From: Daldinia sp. FL1419
Taxonomy: Eukaryota; Ascomycota; Sordariomycetes; Xylariales; Hypoxylaceae
Direction: 5' to 3'
Length of the DNA stretch: 64,000 nucleotides
Assembly (NCBI GenBank): GCA_025201765.1
Contig: MU623465.1
Location: forward strand, 1-64,000
Both the position numbers and the translations under genes were made by a program. Numbering within the stretch: position 1 is the stretch's first letter; each line of letters opens with the position of its first letter. The notes under the pieces are model-generated. The model saw only the letters and a program-made list of their open reading frames with translations. It had not been told where the DNA came from and ran no database searches. This document shows, piece by piece, positions 35,357 to 47,918 of the stretch.

Positions 35357-37165
35357 TCAAGCGCTCGCAAATTTCTTGAATGCGCCGATGAGGCTGCCCG
35401 TGCTGGCGTCGTGGCCTTCGCCGTTGCCGGGCTCATCTAATTCCTTGAGAATCTTCTTGGCAAGGACCTTGCCTAGCTCGACACCCCACTGGTCGAAGGA
35501 GTTAATATCCCAGATAGCTCCCTCGGTGAAAGTAAGGTGCTCGTAGTAGACGATGAGAGCACCTAGTTCAGCAGGTCCAATCACGCCACCTACTAAGATG
35601 CTGGTAGTGGGACGGTTGCCCAGGAAAACCTTGTGAGGCACAAGCTCTTCAGGCGTGCCTTCGCTCTTGACTTGTTCAGGTGTCTTACCAATCATCAGAG
35701 CCTCTGCCTGCGCAAAGTAGTTGGATGCCAGCATCTTCTGGTGGAGGTTGTTGGAGATGGGGTTGTGAGACTTGGCGGCAAGAATGAAGTCGGTGGGGAT
35801 CAGCTTGGTACCTTGATGGACGAGCTGGAAGAACGAGTGTTGGGCGTTGGTGCAAGGCTCACCAAAGAGGATGGGGCCAGTGGTGTACTTGGCGGGAGAA
35901 CCGTCCGAGGTGATGGTCTTGCCGTTGGATTCCATGGAAAGTTGTTGAAGGTAAGCAGGGAAGCGGTGCAAGTATTGGTCGAAGCTATATATAATTGTTA
36001 GTAAAGTGATGATCGATATAAATACCTAGATAGTTGACTCGGACGACTTACGGAGCAACTAGATGTGTTTGCGCGGCAAAGAAGTCGCTGTACCAAACAC
36101 TTAGTAGGCCACCAAGGACAGGAATGTTGTCCTTGAGGGGAGTTTCCCGGAAGTGCTTGTCCATTGCGTGAGCACCAGCCAAGAACTTGTGGAAGTTGTC
36201 GTATCCAATATATAGAGCTACGCTGAGGCCAATGGCGCTCCAGACGGAATATCGACCACCAACCCAGCTCTCAAAACCAAACATGTTCTTGCTGTCGATA
36301 CCAAATTTGGTAACCTCGGCCTCGTTGGTAGACAGGGCGACGAAATGCTTAGCGATTTCACCCTTGCCGCCAGTCTTCTCGAGGAACCATGACTTTGCGG
36401 TGTTGGCATTTGTGGTGGTCTCTGCGGTGGTGAAGGTTTTGGAGGCGACAAGGAAGAGAGTTGTCTCGGGATCAGAGTTAGCGAGGGCTTCGGCCATGTG
36501 AGTTCCATCGATGTTGGAAACAAAGTGCAAAGTCATATCCTTGGCGCCGTAGTGCTTCAAAGCTTCGGTAACCATGACGGGACCCCTAGTACGGTGTTAG
36601 AAGGGTATAATATAGCTTTGGAAAGGAAACTGGCAACCGTAAATAACGCAAGGGGCTATACTTACAAGTCAGAACCACCGATGCCGATGTTGATGATGGT
36701 AGTCAGCTTCTTTCCTGTGAATCCCTTCCACTCTCCACTCCTGACCTGCTCGGAGAATTCCTTCATGTGTTGTAGGACTTCGTTGACGCCTCCCTTGACG
36801 TTCATGACATCTTGTCCCTCCACTTTCATCTCCCAGCCGCCTACGTTACGCAATGCGGTATGGTAAACAGCTCTGTGCTCGGTGAAGTTAATCTTCTCAC
36901 CGGCAAACATAGCATCGCGCTTCTTCTCGAGGCCAGCCTCCTCTGCGAGCTTTACCAGTAGATTGATGGTTTCTTCGGTGACGAGGTTCTTGCTGAAATC
37001 AAATAGGATATCTGTTCCAGAGGCGCTGTTGCTGAATGTCTTGCTGAATTTGTCGAAACGAGCCGGATCCGAGGCAAAAGCTTCCTTTAAGACAAAGGTC
37101 TTGCCTACAGTCTTAAAGTGCTCTTCAAGAGCAGCCCAGGAAGGCAAAGAAACTGCTTGAGGCAT
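35357..37165 (-). CDS. PGI1: Glucose-6-phosphate isomerase
   Basis: The three-exon gene has exons 36666..37165, 36052..36585 and 35357..35984 on the minus strand, encoding 553 residues. The enzyme interconverts glucose 6-phosphate and fructose 6-phosphate in glycolysis, in the cytosol. Both family signatures are visible: ESWVGGRYSVWSAIG in exon 2 and SFDQWGVELGKVLAKKI near the C-terminus. IINIGIGGSDLGP spans the first intron, with the Leu codon split, and HFVSNIDGTH follows. Introns are 80 and 67 nt, GT-AG and in frame. The length equals the usual fungal enzyme (about 553-554 aa). A GTAATGCGGTAATGC-type repeat lies about 220-250 bp upstream of the start. Confidence 0.96.
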
Positions 37166-37385
37166 CTTTGCTTAGAAGTGTGCTTGGGTACTTGTGTAGG
37201 TTGAAAGAAATAAACAACGAGGGTATATAAACTGGTGCTAACTGCGTCAAGCAGCTTCGTAGTTAGTGTATAGTCTTTACTAGAGAGATAGGGTGACTGT
37301 TAGAAACAATTAGGAGTAGAATTGGGCGTATTTATGGTATGCGCGTATTATATAGCAACGGGGCTTTCACGGCGCGGGGTGTGAG

Positions 37386-37418
37386 GTAATGCGGTAGTGC
37401 GGTAATGCGGTAATGCGA
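37386..37418. repeat. GCGGTAATGC tandem repeats upstream of PGI
   Basis: TAATGCGGTAGTGCGGTAAT and the bases that follow hold four near-identical units of 8-10 nt (GGTAATGC, with one GGTAGTGC). They lie 220-255 bp upstream of the PGI start codon. The core GTAATGC is shared, in the opposite orientation, with the repeat upstream of the M1PDH gene. Confidence 0.55.
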
Positions 37419-38469
37419 GCAGCGGGGCAATACGTCAGGTAGTCAGGTACGTAGGTAAGTATCTAACAAGGTACACCTCATCGTACAATACATAGGTAAT
37501 GTTCATAATTGTGCTTCACTTACGTCGGAAAGAGTTTTAAGGCTTATGCGTCTCCAAATTAGTAGACTGGTAATCGGATTAAAAAAAATATTTACTTATA
37601 AATTCGAGTAGTCGATCAACCTTTATATGTGTTCATGTTGTTCTAGGAGAAAAAAGGTAGTGGGGGTTAAAAGTGGATGAGTGAGCAACATTTCTTGGAA
37701 GCTTTCGCTTCGTTTCTTCGCTTCATTTCTTGGCTTCAAGGTTGCACATACGCTACTTGCATTCTGGGCTAGGATGTACTTCCTAGCATTGGGTACTATT
37801 TTAAGTACCTAAGGTAGATACCTGCATGCATAGCACTGCGCAACTATTTCTAGGTACATGTAAGTAGGTTGCTACCAGTTAACCGAAAAGACATCCCATC
37901 TACCCCGCGCTAGTGACGTGATGCTTCCATATGGTACATAGGTAGAGGCCGGATAGCTGCGGAATGTACGGGGGGTGTATTTCGCGCCGTATAAATTGTA
38001 TAAATTTTCTATCGTGTAACCACGCGAAGCGGGTCTCTTTGCTTATACATATTAGCCAGGTACCCGAAGTACTTATAGTCGGTGGTATCGGACAAGCTAA
38101 TATATTAGGTACCGACTAACTCCGAAACCTTTGGGCATGTTATTTCCATGGCTGTTCGTGAATAGGTAAGGTACCTACCTACCTACCTAACCTAGCTGGA
38201 AACAAATAGTAAGCTTCGGGCAAAAAGAAGCAACCGACATTTTGTAACAATACGATGGCCTTGTCTCACGGGAGCAGGTAATAAATCACATGAAAAGAAA
38301 AGAGAGGTATTGGCAACAGGCGTCTTTTTCCTCGGCCTCAATCTCGTCTATCTACAGGTTTGTCTCCTTTTGACATCCCAGAAAGTGCAAACTCGGAGGC
38401 ATCGTCAATAACTCATGCCAAACTCCATATGAAAGTGCTTCTAGGCTGGTCCAGAATCCGGTAATATAT

Positions 38470-38525
38470 CGCAACGGCAACGGCAACGGCAACAGCAACG
38501 GCAAACACAACACAACGCAACGCAG
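38470..38525. repeat. CAACGG microsatellite
   Basis: GCAACGGCAACGGCAACGGC begins a run of CAACGG/CAACAG units that grades into CACAACACAACGCAACGC. It is intergenic, downstream of SCH9. Confidence 0.8.
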
Positions 38526-38701
38526 AGTATCATCACCACATGTGCGTCTCACATCCAGTGTTTCCAGTTACAAACTACGCCGACTTGTGCTCTACCAATT
38601 TCCATCTTGTAAGTCAATCTTCTACTCACGAATCAGGGGGTGGGGGGTGTCGTTATATCGCTACGACGTAGGGGTGAATTCGATAAAAGACGATCGAGAA
38701 C

Positions 38702-40879
38702 TTATCGCCTATCTTGGATGCTGCCGACGAAAGACGGGTCCTTAACACTGCCACCGGCGTCGCCAAGACCTGCAATCGGTCGGTTGTAACTGAAGCCCTC
38801 AAATTGTTTTTGTGCCGTATCCGACAATACTGGCCCCTCGACATACGAGTCTTGCGGAGCTTCCGAAGTAAATTCGGGATCGAAATTCTTTGTATCGAGA
38901 GCATCGGCCTGGATTGGAGTTAGAATTCAAGAGTTGATGAAACGCAGATAATAGGTATGGAAAAGATACTTACAACACTAGGTTTGAAAGTAGGCTCGTA
39001 TTTGCGCTGCAACAACTTACGCCAGTCGATGGCGTGAAAGAAGGGGTGAGCCTTAATCTCGGCGCTGCCCGCGGCCCCTAATCGCTCCTCGGGGTTGCGG
39101 TTTAGAAGCTTCGAGAGAAGATCCTTAGCTGCAGGAGGCACCACATCCGCGCTGGGGAAATGCAGGGGCTCCGACAAGATCTTGCGGTACATCTCATTAG
39201 TGTTCTCGTCATAGAATGGCGGGAGACCCGTAAGCATTTCGTAGAGGAGAACTCCCAGAGTCCACCAATCTACCGTTTTATTGTAACCTTTGCCCATAAG
39301 AAGCTCCGGTGCTAGGTATTCAGGTGTACCACAGAATGTGTTAGTTCTGTCTTCATCCTTCATGTCCAGCTTGCAAAGACCGAAGTCGCAAAGCGCGATG
39401 TGACCTTGGTAGTCAAGTAGGATATTCTCGGGCTTCAAGTCTCGGTAGATAACGTTGAATCCGTGCAGGCATTCCAAGGCACAGAGCAGCTCAGCTGTGT
39501 AGAATCGTGCTCGGTTGACGTCGAACCTCTGCTCCTTCTGAAGGTGGTGGAACAGTTCTCCACCGTTGACGAATGCTAACACGAAGTAAAGCTTCTCGGG
39601 AGACTGGAAGGTAAATTTGAGGGGCACGATGAAAGGATTGTTAATCTGCGCCAGCACAGACCTCTCGGCTAGAGTATGGGCAACCTCGGATCTCGAGATG
39701 ATGTGGGCTTTGCGAATCGTCTTAAGTGCGTAGATTCGACTGGTATCCTTCTTGCGTACCTGCATCACCTTGCCGAAGCTTCCTTTACCAACCACCTTGA
39801 GCAGCTCAAAGTCCTCGATCTTAAGTTTACCCGCCCGGTTCTCAACGTATTCCACGCCGATCTTAAGCCTACCAGAACCATATTGCACGTCGACCCAGTC
39901 GACACCACTGTGTCCTAATTCGCGCTCTCGGCTCTGAAACTCGGCCGCGGCCTTCTCGCGATCCTTCTTGCTAGCCTTGGGATCCTCGACGAATGTATGT
40001 TTTTCCTCGAACCTAGGGTTGATTCGAACGACTCCTAGGAAGATATCTTGACTTCGGCCGGAACCCGGAGGCGCGGTAGGGTTACGCATATATAAGTGTA
40101 CGTTTAATTCTGTCACTCGAGACACATCAAACTTGTACTGGGTATTATCGCCAGCCCACAAGGGGTTTTCCGGGTTACCGGAGACCGAGTTGACAAAAAC
40201 CTGGACCTTATCAAAATCCAACAATGCGTACGGCAGATATTTGCTAGAAATCCGACCGTGGTTAGAAGGTATACCAGTGAAACCACCTGCTGATGTTTGA
40301 GGCCTTCCGCCCGAGTATGAGCCCGCTACCGCTCGTTGGGAAGATCCCGGTCGCACGGAACTAGAATTGAGGGCATTCCCTGTCGACATGGAGCCTTGGC
40401 CATGCTGTGAGAATGCATTGCGATGCTGTTCTGGGAGAGCAAAATTCTGGCCTTCGTGGAGAGTTACGACGAGAATACCGGGCTTCGGAGGTTTTATGAC
40501 AGGTTCTTGTACCATGTGCTCTGAGGCAGCTGCAAGGAAAAGGTGTGAGCAATTTTATCCAAAAAAAAAAGGGGGATATTCATGCAAGGTTACAAACCGA
40601 TGGCATTATCACTGGGAGTAGGAGTAGCAGATGTTGGGATAGGACTCTTTTCATCCTTTTCGGTAATTGTGGATGTGGAGGGATTTCGAGAGAAGGTATT
40701 CGCAAGGGGCCCTAGATGGGTATCCTTTAACTCTGATGAGACGCCGTGTTAGCATAATCGCAAACGACCGTCGTGCATCTGAAGCGAAGAAGCAAAAGCT
40801 CTGAACCTGGAAAAGAAACCACTCTAAGGGACTAAAAGTTAATAATTGAACACTCACTCTTGGTAAGCTTCCACGACAT
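38702..40879 (-). CDS. SCH9: AGC-family protein kinase, SCH9 type (C2 domain plus kinase)
   Basis: The four-exon gene has exons 40858..40879, 40598..40732, 38974..40529 and 38702..38908 on the minus strand, encoding 639 residues. Exon 1 is 22 nt (MSWKLTK) and exon 2 begins KLKDTHLGPLANTFSRNP, the conserved SCH9 start. A C2-like region spans roughly residues 65-290. The kinase domain starts near residue 300 with GKGSFGKV, then YRDLKPENILLD, DFGLCK and the activation loop TNTFCGTPEYLAPE. After the last intron come DALDTKNFDPEFT and the hydrophobic motif FEGFSY. This family is the fungal S6K/Akt-like kinase downstream of TORC1 that couples nutrients to growth, stress and lifespan. Introns are 65, 68 and 125 nt; all are GT-AG and in frame. 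The symbol follows yeast; Aspergillus uses sckA/schA. Confidence 0.95.
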
Positions 40880-43061
40880 TTTCCAACAGTTCCCCTTTGA
40901 CAAATTGTAAAATAGACGTCAAGTAGGAATAGGAGGAAGTCGGTGTGAAGGTCGCGTAACAAAAAGGACGGGAAACACGACAAGTTGTAAAAGAGGAGAT
41001 AGTATTTAGGTATCGAATGGGGAGGAGGCGTTTCCTTATCGGCGTTGCGATAGTGATGACTGATGGAGACGGATGGAGACTGACGGAGACGGATAGGTGA
41101 ATAGGTTGGTTTCTTTTAGGTGGTACCTTAGGAGGTAATGTAAGTCTGTAGTAGTAGTATGTATATACCTAAGATAGGTAACTAGGATAAACAAAAGGGT
41201 TTAAAGTTAAGGAGGAAAAAAAAAAAGGGGGAAGACAAGAGAGAAGGAATAAAAAAAAGTAGCTTAGGAAGAAGCAATGATGTCGAAATTTCTATCTAGG
41301 AAAGGGTTTTCAAATCGGGTTGATCATCAATCAATTGGAAAAGGTCAAAGATCTAAAAATTGACCAGGTCAATGTTTCGGTTCATGGGGTTCATGGACTT
41401 CTCTGCGCGGACCTGCCGGGGGGGGTTTGGGGATGGAGAGAGGGGGAACACTGTTTCGTTGTAATAAATATAGGTAGGTAGGTTAAGTACCGAAGTATTC
41501 AATCTTTAGCGCACGACAGGCGGCTGATACCACAAAGGTTAAGTAACATTTTAGGGGTTGTAGAATTTATGGAGGGGTTTTTCGTCTGGACTGCCTGTGA
41601 CCTGTTTGACTGCTTGTAGAATTGGCGTTTTGGCTTTTTGGCGGTATGGGGCACCCCTTATTAACGATAAGGTATCTTCATTGGTAAGCAGTTCATTAGA
41701 CGCCTAGTTAAAGGTAGACATTACTTTAGAATGCTTAGGGGAGGTACACAAAGGCGGGGTAGCACATGCGCGGTTTCCAGTGGAAGTAAGACAACATTTA
41801 AAAGCCAAGCAAGCCCCAAAGCAAAAGCTGTGGACTGTGCTGTGGGCGCCGTGGGCTATGCGTTCCCAGGTGATACCTTTTAACATGTACCATCCCGATT
41901 CGTGTTCTATTTTTCGAGTCGTTGAATACGAACTTTTTTTTTGGTCTTAAGCGTAATCCGACACCTTGCGCCTCTAGAAATTTCTACTCGTCGTCATAGT
42001 CATACGTGTTATTATAGAGATGGAATATTACATATCCTACCCGGATTAAAGATACATTACATTAAATACGTGATAGCATACCTAGGTCCAACCTAACTGT
42101 AGGTAGGTATACATAGTTACTAACTAGTTAGTTACTAAGTACATTAAGGAGTTTACACTAATCCACTTAGTCGATAGCCTTGATGATGTTAAGCGGAGCG
42201 TGGCGGAGCACTTCAGGGGCTACATCCCAGGGTTGCCAGGTAAATTATCTCAGATATCTCTCAGGTCTCTCTCGGGTTAGACCCTTGATATAACTGTTGA
42301 GGAATATGCTCATTCTTTAACGCAGATACTTCAGTTACTGAAGTAGGAACGCAAATTGCTCAGACTCGTTAAACGAGGATAACGGCAAGAGACAGGCGCC
42401 GACATCGCAAAATAGGACTTCTCTGTGCTAGCTGCTGTCGATTTCCGACAAGTCCCCCTTAATTATCCTGATCCTACCAAGCAGCTTCATCTTAAAATAC
42501 GGAATATTAGGTATTATATGCATAATCACGATGTCGTAAATGCAACATGATTATAGAACTTCGTAAAAAGATATAACTAGGTTAGGTATGATTTGTTCTA
42601 TGACAAATTTACTTTATAGAAGTTTTATTCTCGACTGGTTGCATTTCAAATGCGTCTCAAAGAGTCTAGAAGCTCATGTTAACCGAAACTGCAGGGGTTG
42701 AGAAAAAAAAAAAAAAAAAAGAAGCCGCTTACACAGCACCGACGCGTAAACCTCAGCTCGTCCCAAACTACTGGAGAACTTTGTTTGCCATAACTATGTA
42801 ACCTTACGTAAGGTACGAGGAGAACGAGTCTACGGAGAGTCGAGACGGAGGTCTAAATCACGTGCCGAATGTGGCGCAGCTATAGTAGTATCAAGATAGT
42901 ACGAAACTTGTAACGGGGTCCATGGTTGAAGAAACCTGTCCTTACTGTTGTTAGTTATACCAAAAAACTCGAATCGAATAAATAAATAAAAAAGAATTTT
43001 GTTAACCGTTATGTTACGACCGTAGTCTTTTAATCTCTCGATTCGTGAGGACACTTGAAAA
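40880..43061. other. Intergenic region between SCH9 and the DHA2 transporter (divergent)
   Basis: About 2.2 kb with no supportable gene. The SCH9-proximal part is A/G-rich (41,200-41,280). TAGGTA motif clusters occur at 41,160-41,180, 41,470-41,490 and 42,080-42,140. An A18 run lies at 42,703-42,720. The ORF at 41,704-41,886 (-) has no domain. Confidence 0.5.
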
Positions 43062-45220
43062 ATGGCACCTGTTCCCGATATTCAAGAGCAGAGGAATCCG
43101 CCAACAGCTACAAACGACAACCAAGTTGAAGATGGTGGCATTATGCTTGGCTCCACAAGGTCAAAAGAGTCTCAAAATATCGATAGCCAAGATGTCGACC
43201 AAAATATACAAACAGTTCCCTCGGAGCCGCCTCGTAAATACATGGAAGGATGGAGGTTACACGCTATGATATCTGCGTATGACCCCAACGCTCAATTATA
43301 CCTTAATCCTTCATCTAACGGTGCCTAGGCTATGTTTATCCCTATTCCTATCGACGCTGGAAACGACAATAGTCAGCACATCGCTCATCTCCATCACGAA
43401 TGCACTAGGCGGCTTCGAGCAGAGAGATTGGGTAGTCACATCTTATCTCATCACTTATACCGGCAAGACTACCTATGGACTTTACAAATATTTATTTCGC
43501 TCTACTAATTACCTACCTAGGTCACAGGCTTTCTAGTCGTATATGCTAAATTCAGCGATATACTAGGGCGTAAGTTGTTGATATTGGTCGCGATAGCCTT
43601 CTTTACCGTCTTCTCGATCGTCTGCGGCTCAATATCAGACATAACTCAACTGTGCGTGCATGAATCTCGACACGATGATATTATCACATAATAACAATAC
43701 GGAATGTACACTAAACTCTTCATATAGGATTGTGTTCCGAGCCTTACAGGGCATCGGTGGTTCCGGAATCTACGCGATGGTAACATGTATTCAGCCTGAG
43801 CTCGTCCCACCCGAGAAATGGGGTAACATCATCGCCGTGGTTTCTCTTGTCTCCGTTCTCAGTTCCGTCCTTGGTCCCATACTCGGAGGTGCCATCAACA
43901 ACAATTCCTCTTGGCGATGGGTATTTCTTTTGAAGTGAGCACTCCTTAATCTAAAATTATGAGCCCTTACGTTGGCTTACTCGAGAAATAGTGCCCCTGC
44001 TGGGGTTGTCGCGACTGGTCTGATTGCATTTGTTATGCCCGCTCGATTTCCAAATATTGACGACTCGGCGGGCTTAATGAGCTTTCATAGTAAGATATCA
44101 CGAGCATCACTCCGTCGACTTGATATAATTGGGGCTATATTGTTGCTCTTTTCGTCCGCTCTAATCGTCTTCGCTTTCGAAGAAGCTGGGTCTCGATATA
44201 GCTGGCAGAGCGCAACAATACTCAGCACTCTAATCGTTGGTGGCGTCTTATTTCTTGGATTTCTAGGATGGGAAAAGGTTGTGGATCGGCCAAGGGCCAC
44301 ACAAGAACCTATATTCCCTCTTCGGCTAATGAAAAGCCGCTTGGTTACCTCCCTTACCATGTAAGAAAACTACCTACCTTGAATTTTGGGGCTGGCTTGT
44401 TTTCTAATACCTACAACCTAGAATCGCCTTTTGCACGGGACCTCCTTTTATGACCGCTATTATCAATCTTCCCCAACGCTTTCAGGCGGTCGATGGACTT
44501 ACCCCGTTTGAGGCTGGCACCCATCTTTTACCTCTTCTGCTTGCTTCTCCTGTCGCTACGATCGTCGCTGGGCAGCTCGCAACGAAGTTCAAAATGCCTC
44601 CCTTTTATATCCTTCTTTTTGGGGCATCCATGCAGCTGCTAGGATTAGGACTGGCGAGTTCCGTTAAGTTTAAGAGTGGCAACGCTATGTATGGATACGA
44701 GGTAATAATGGGCTTTGGATTTGGAATGGGTCTTGTTTCACTGCTGATATATACACCAATGGTGGTGAACCGAAGTGACATGGGTAAGTTGATAATGAAT
44801 TAAGGATTCTATCACATCGAAGACTAACGCCTTATGTAACAGCCGTCGCCATGGGAGCGATTACCCAAATCCGCGTTCTCGGTGGGACAATAGGGTTGGC
44901 TATAAGGTATGAAATACCTACATGGAAATCCAATCGGAATAGTTTAATAACTTGTGACCAGTGCAACGGTCCTCAACGACCACTTAACCTCTAACCTATC
45001 CTCCCTTCTCGGCCCGGCGGACATTAAGCAGATATCGGAGTCGGTTCAGCATATTAATACGCTCCCGGACGTAACGCGTGATGCGGTACGGCAGGTCTTT
45101 GCCGATGGTTTCAACACCCAATTGCGAGTCATGATGTATTTCAGCGTGGCGGTTTGGGTCTTTGCAGCGACGCTTTGGGAACGTAAGTTGAGGAGTGCTG
45201 CAACCGTAGAGGGTTACTAA
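43062..45220 (+). CDS. MFS drug:H+ antiporter-like transporter (DHA2, 14-TM type)
   Basis: Eight exons: 43062..43276, 43329..43462, 43528..43651, 43728..43934, 43992..44360, 44422..44783, 44843..44906 and 44962..45220, encoding 577 residues. Many hydrophobic segments are visible. TM1 begins CLSLFLSTLETTIVSTSL. Motif A is AKFSDILGRK and motif C lies in SSVLGPILGGAI. A hydrophilic N-terminus of about 60 residues precedes TM1. This matches fungal toxin and drug efflux pumps of the plasma membrane, but the substrate cannot be read from sequence. Intron 2 (43,463-43,527) has a GC donor; the other six are GT-AG. All phases agree, so the gene looks intact despite appearing fragmented into short ORFs. 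It is convergent with the PLP enzyme gene downstream. Confidence 0.9.
43463..43527 (+). other. GC-AG intron in the DHA2 transporter gene
   Basis: The reading ...ITYTG / FLVVYAKFSDILGRK requires removing 65 nt that begin GCAAGA and end CACAG. No GT near the junction restores the frame. GC-AG introns with a G|GCAAG donor are a known minor class in fungi. Confidence 0.75.
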
Positions 45221-45492
45221 CACTCTTCTCACGTAACTTTCTATAAATGGTGAGTCGTGTAGAATATGTGTGACTTGATTGCACAATTTCAATGTCCGAT
45301 TACGAGTTCGAACCTAACTAATCGATGGTTACCCCAGGTATGCCGATTTATATTCTTATTCAATTATAGACAATTTTTCTTCAGAATCCCTCCTGCTCAT
45401 ACTATTGGAGATCTCATTAATATTTCAAAAGTGTAGTCTAATTCATCGTAATATTGGATAGACTTGGTCATTCATATTATCGTAACTATATT

Positions 45493-47016
45493 CTACCCCT
45501 TTATATGCTCACCATTCTTAACTCTCTCACAAAGCCCTTTCAGCACCTTGGCGCCTCTTGTAAAATCGTCTACATCGACGTAAACCATGCCGCTAATGCG
45601 CCACCACCACATATTCCTGTAGAATTCTGTTTGGAAGTACATGCCACTCTCACGGCTTCCCGTCTCCTTAAACCAATCGCAGACCTTTCCTGCGTGCGCT
45701 GGATCAACCGTACCAGAGCCATCAGCGCCTAATTCGAGTGGTAGTAGCACGTTGGCAAAAAAGCAGTCCCGCATGCAGGACCCGTGGGTATCCATGATAG
45801 AGGTACCCAGAATCTCGGCGGCTGCCTCGGCACCGCGCTGCGCTACGTTGTGACAATACTTCTTGATAGTGGCATCCCCACCGCAGACCTTATCACGGAA
45901 GTCAATGGCAGCTACGGAGAGGAAGGGTTAGCAAGTCTCCTGAATCCGACAGGCACTCGGACTAGGAACCACACTGCTATAAATAGAGTATGGCGCCACA
46001 AAGTAAGTAAGGGGACGAAACAGGATATGTTACTTACCCTGAACACAAAGCCAAGCAGTCGTGTCATCCGTACCTACAAGGATGAAAAGTCATTATCAGT
46101 ACTCACGGATTTCTACTCGAGTCACCTTCCTGACTCCTGGAGTACACATACCGGTAAAATCGAACATTTCCACAAACGCACGCGCATCGTCCTCATCCCT
46201 TACCTGCGAGCCTAGCTCTTTTCGGGGCCTAAACTTGTGACTCGTCGGTAGCGTTGTTCGAATTAGATGGCGGTTTCTGCTAGGAACATAAAATGCAGCA
46301 CATCCCCGCGGCACGAAAAACCACTTATGCAGGTTCGTCACGAAGAAGTCGGGGTCGAGTTTCGCAAGGTCGATATCGACATGTCCAATCCCGTGTGCTC
46401 CGTCTACTAGGACCATCGCCCCCTCGGCCTGCAGAGATGGTACCAACCGCTCGAAGGGTACTCGGAATCCGGGCATGCTGACAACTGTGTCCACGACGGC
46501 AAGCCGCACCCTTTGCCCCGGTTCCGCGTTGATACTTCGAGCGGCATCTACCATGGCTTGCACTAGCTCATCGTCAGATATCGGCCAAGTAATACGCACA
46601 ACGTGCACTGTGACACCATGCGTCTCCTCGATCCAAGAAATCCCACGGCCGAGGGAGTCGTAAATCCGCTCGTAGCAGAGAATGACGTCACCCTCCTTCC
46701 AGTCCAAATTCTTAAGGACCGTATCAGACCCCGTCGTAGCATTGGGCACAAACACAAGCTCGTCTACATTCGGACAATTCAGCGCCTCCGCAGCGAGAGC
46801 CCGCTGCGGCGCAAGTCGACCGTGAAACTCGAGCGCGATGAACGGATCCGGAGCGGCGTCGGCTTCGGCGCGGAAACCCTCGTGCGCGCGCCGCACCGCG
46901 ACCGGGACAGTCCCGTAAGAGCCGTGGTTCAGCGGCGTGTAATTTGGGCCGAAGGCGAAGTGCGCCTTGCGGAAGGCCGCGCCGAAGGGGATCTGGGCGC
47001 TCTGGGACTCTTCCAT
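45493..47016 (-). CDS. Class V aminotransferase-fold PLP enzyme (isopenicillin-N-epimerase / cysteine-desulfurase-like)
   Basis: Three exons on the minus strand: 46152..47016, 46038..46073 (36 nt) and 45493..45911, encoding 439 residues. Start chosen at MEESQSAQIPFG, just before FGPNYTPLNHGSYGT, which is where family members start; the frame is open upstream to 47,268 but that part has no conservation-like features. The PLP site is in VTNLHKWFFVPRG (Lys of HKW), and the PLP-pairing Asp lies in LVDGAHGIGH. Exon 2 encodes TDDTTAWLCVQ, and exon 3 continues AAIDFRDKVCGG. The C-terminal domain ends with FYRNMWWWRISGMVYVDVDD. Reactions in this family include epimerisation, desulfuration and transamination; the substrate is unknown. 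Introns are 78 and 126 nt and keep the frame. Confidence 0.88.
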
Positions 47017-47754
47017 GGCTGCTTTGTTGCCCCTTTCGGAATGGTATATTATCGTCATCGTAGGTGTGGATGAGACAATTGCAAGACCGGATTGAGATGG
47101 GAATGAAAGAAAGGATAAAATAGAAGAGTAGAGTTGTACCGATGGAGTTTGGTCTCGGCTTCGGCCCGGAGTCGAAGCTTTGTTGGAGGGGTTCAAGTTA
47201 ACCTTAGTAACGGTTAGATTAGTAGAACCGTAGTTATTGTAGTTGAAAGGGTTAAGCGGATCTCCCAAGTCCCAAGTACAATCCCATATCCCTATATCCC
47301 AAGAGTTATAAATAGATCCGAGTGTTATCCTCTAGCTCCAACCTAGTCGATGTATTAATCGTTGTATCATTTCCACTCGTTTGTTATCGGCTTTCATCGG
47401 AGAACTGAACTCGGTCTTGGTATTTAGCCAAGACACCCGTATCATTTAAAATCGTCACATAAGTTGAGATGGATTATAATTTATACTTCATTGTTCATCC
47501 AAACCACTGTCCAAAGCCTTTCTCGAAAACATATTACCCAAAAAGTTCCACCACAAAAGATCATCCGCAACAGCTCGTATCTAGTTTACAGTAGCCCTGT
47601 TATCTTGAATGGTATTTCGATAGTGATAACGTATAACTCAAGTCGTTCATCGCCCATAATCGTAAACTCGTTCAAAAAAAAAGTTCGTTTCCCATAGGAA
47701 CGTCGGATATCCTGCGAAGGCTCAACCAGGCCCAACTGGGAGGATATAAAGAAT

Positions 47755-47788
<34 letters not shown>

Positions 47789-47918
47789 CACCCAATGCAG
47801 AGCTTGCTAAACCCACATTCTAATCCGTAGAATTACACTCTTCTTCGTTTCCATGCATCAGCTGCTTATACCGTCAGATCACCCTAGATTCTCTCACATC
47901 CTGCTTCTAATCTCCCGA
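47017..47918. other. Intergenic region between PLP enzyme and CHIP-like gene, with A30 tract
   Basis: About 0.9 kb holding the promoter of the PLP enzyme and the 3' end of the CHIP-like gene. An uninterrupted A30 run lies at 47,756-47,785. The ORF at 47,464-47,697 (+) has no recognisable domain. Confidence 0.5.
47756..47785. repeat. A30 homopolymer
   Basis: Thirty consecutive A on the plus strand between two minus-strand genes. The length may be affected by sequencing error. Confidence 0.8.

Larger units (their letters stand above)
37166..38701. other. Intergenic region between PGI and SCH9 3' end
   Basis: About 1.5 kb without a supportable gene. It includes the PGI promoter, several TAGGTA/GGTACC motif clusters (37,440-37,460, 37,800-37,870, 38,100-38,205) and a CAACGG microsatellite (38,470-38,525). 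Confidence 0.5.

Noticed and set aside
43062..45220. Broken MFS gene made of many short ORFs
   Set aside because: All breaks are short introns (six GT-AG, one GC-AG) that keep phase through eight exons.
45296..45345. Possible tRNA (GGTTCGAACTC on the minus strand)
   Set aside because: No matching A-box, acceptor stem or cloverleaf could be seen.
47017..47268. Earlier start (at 47,268) for the PLP enzyme
   Set aside because: The extra N-terminus has no family match; MEESQSAQIPFG at 47,016 is where homologues usually begin.
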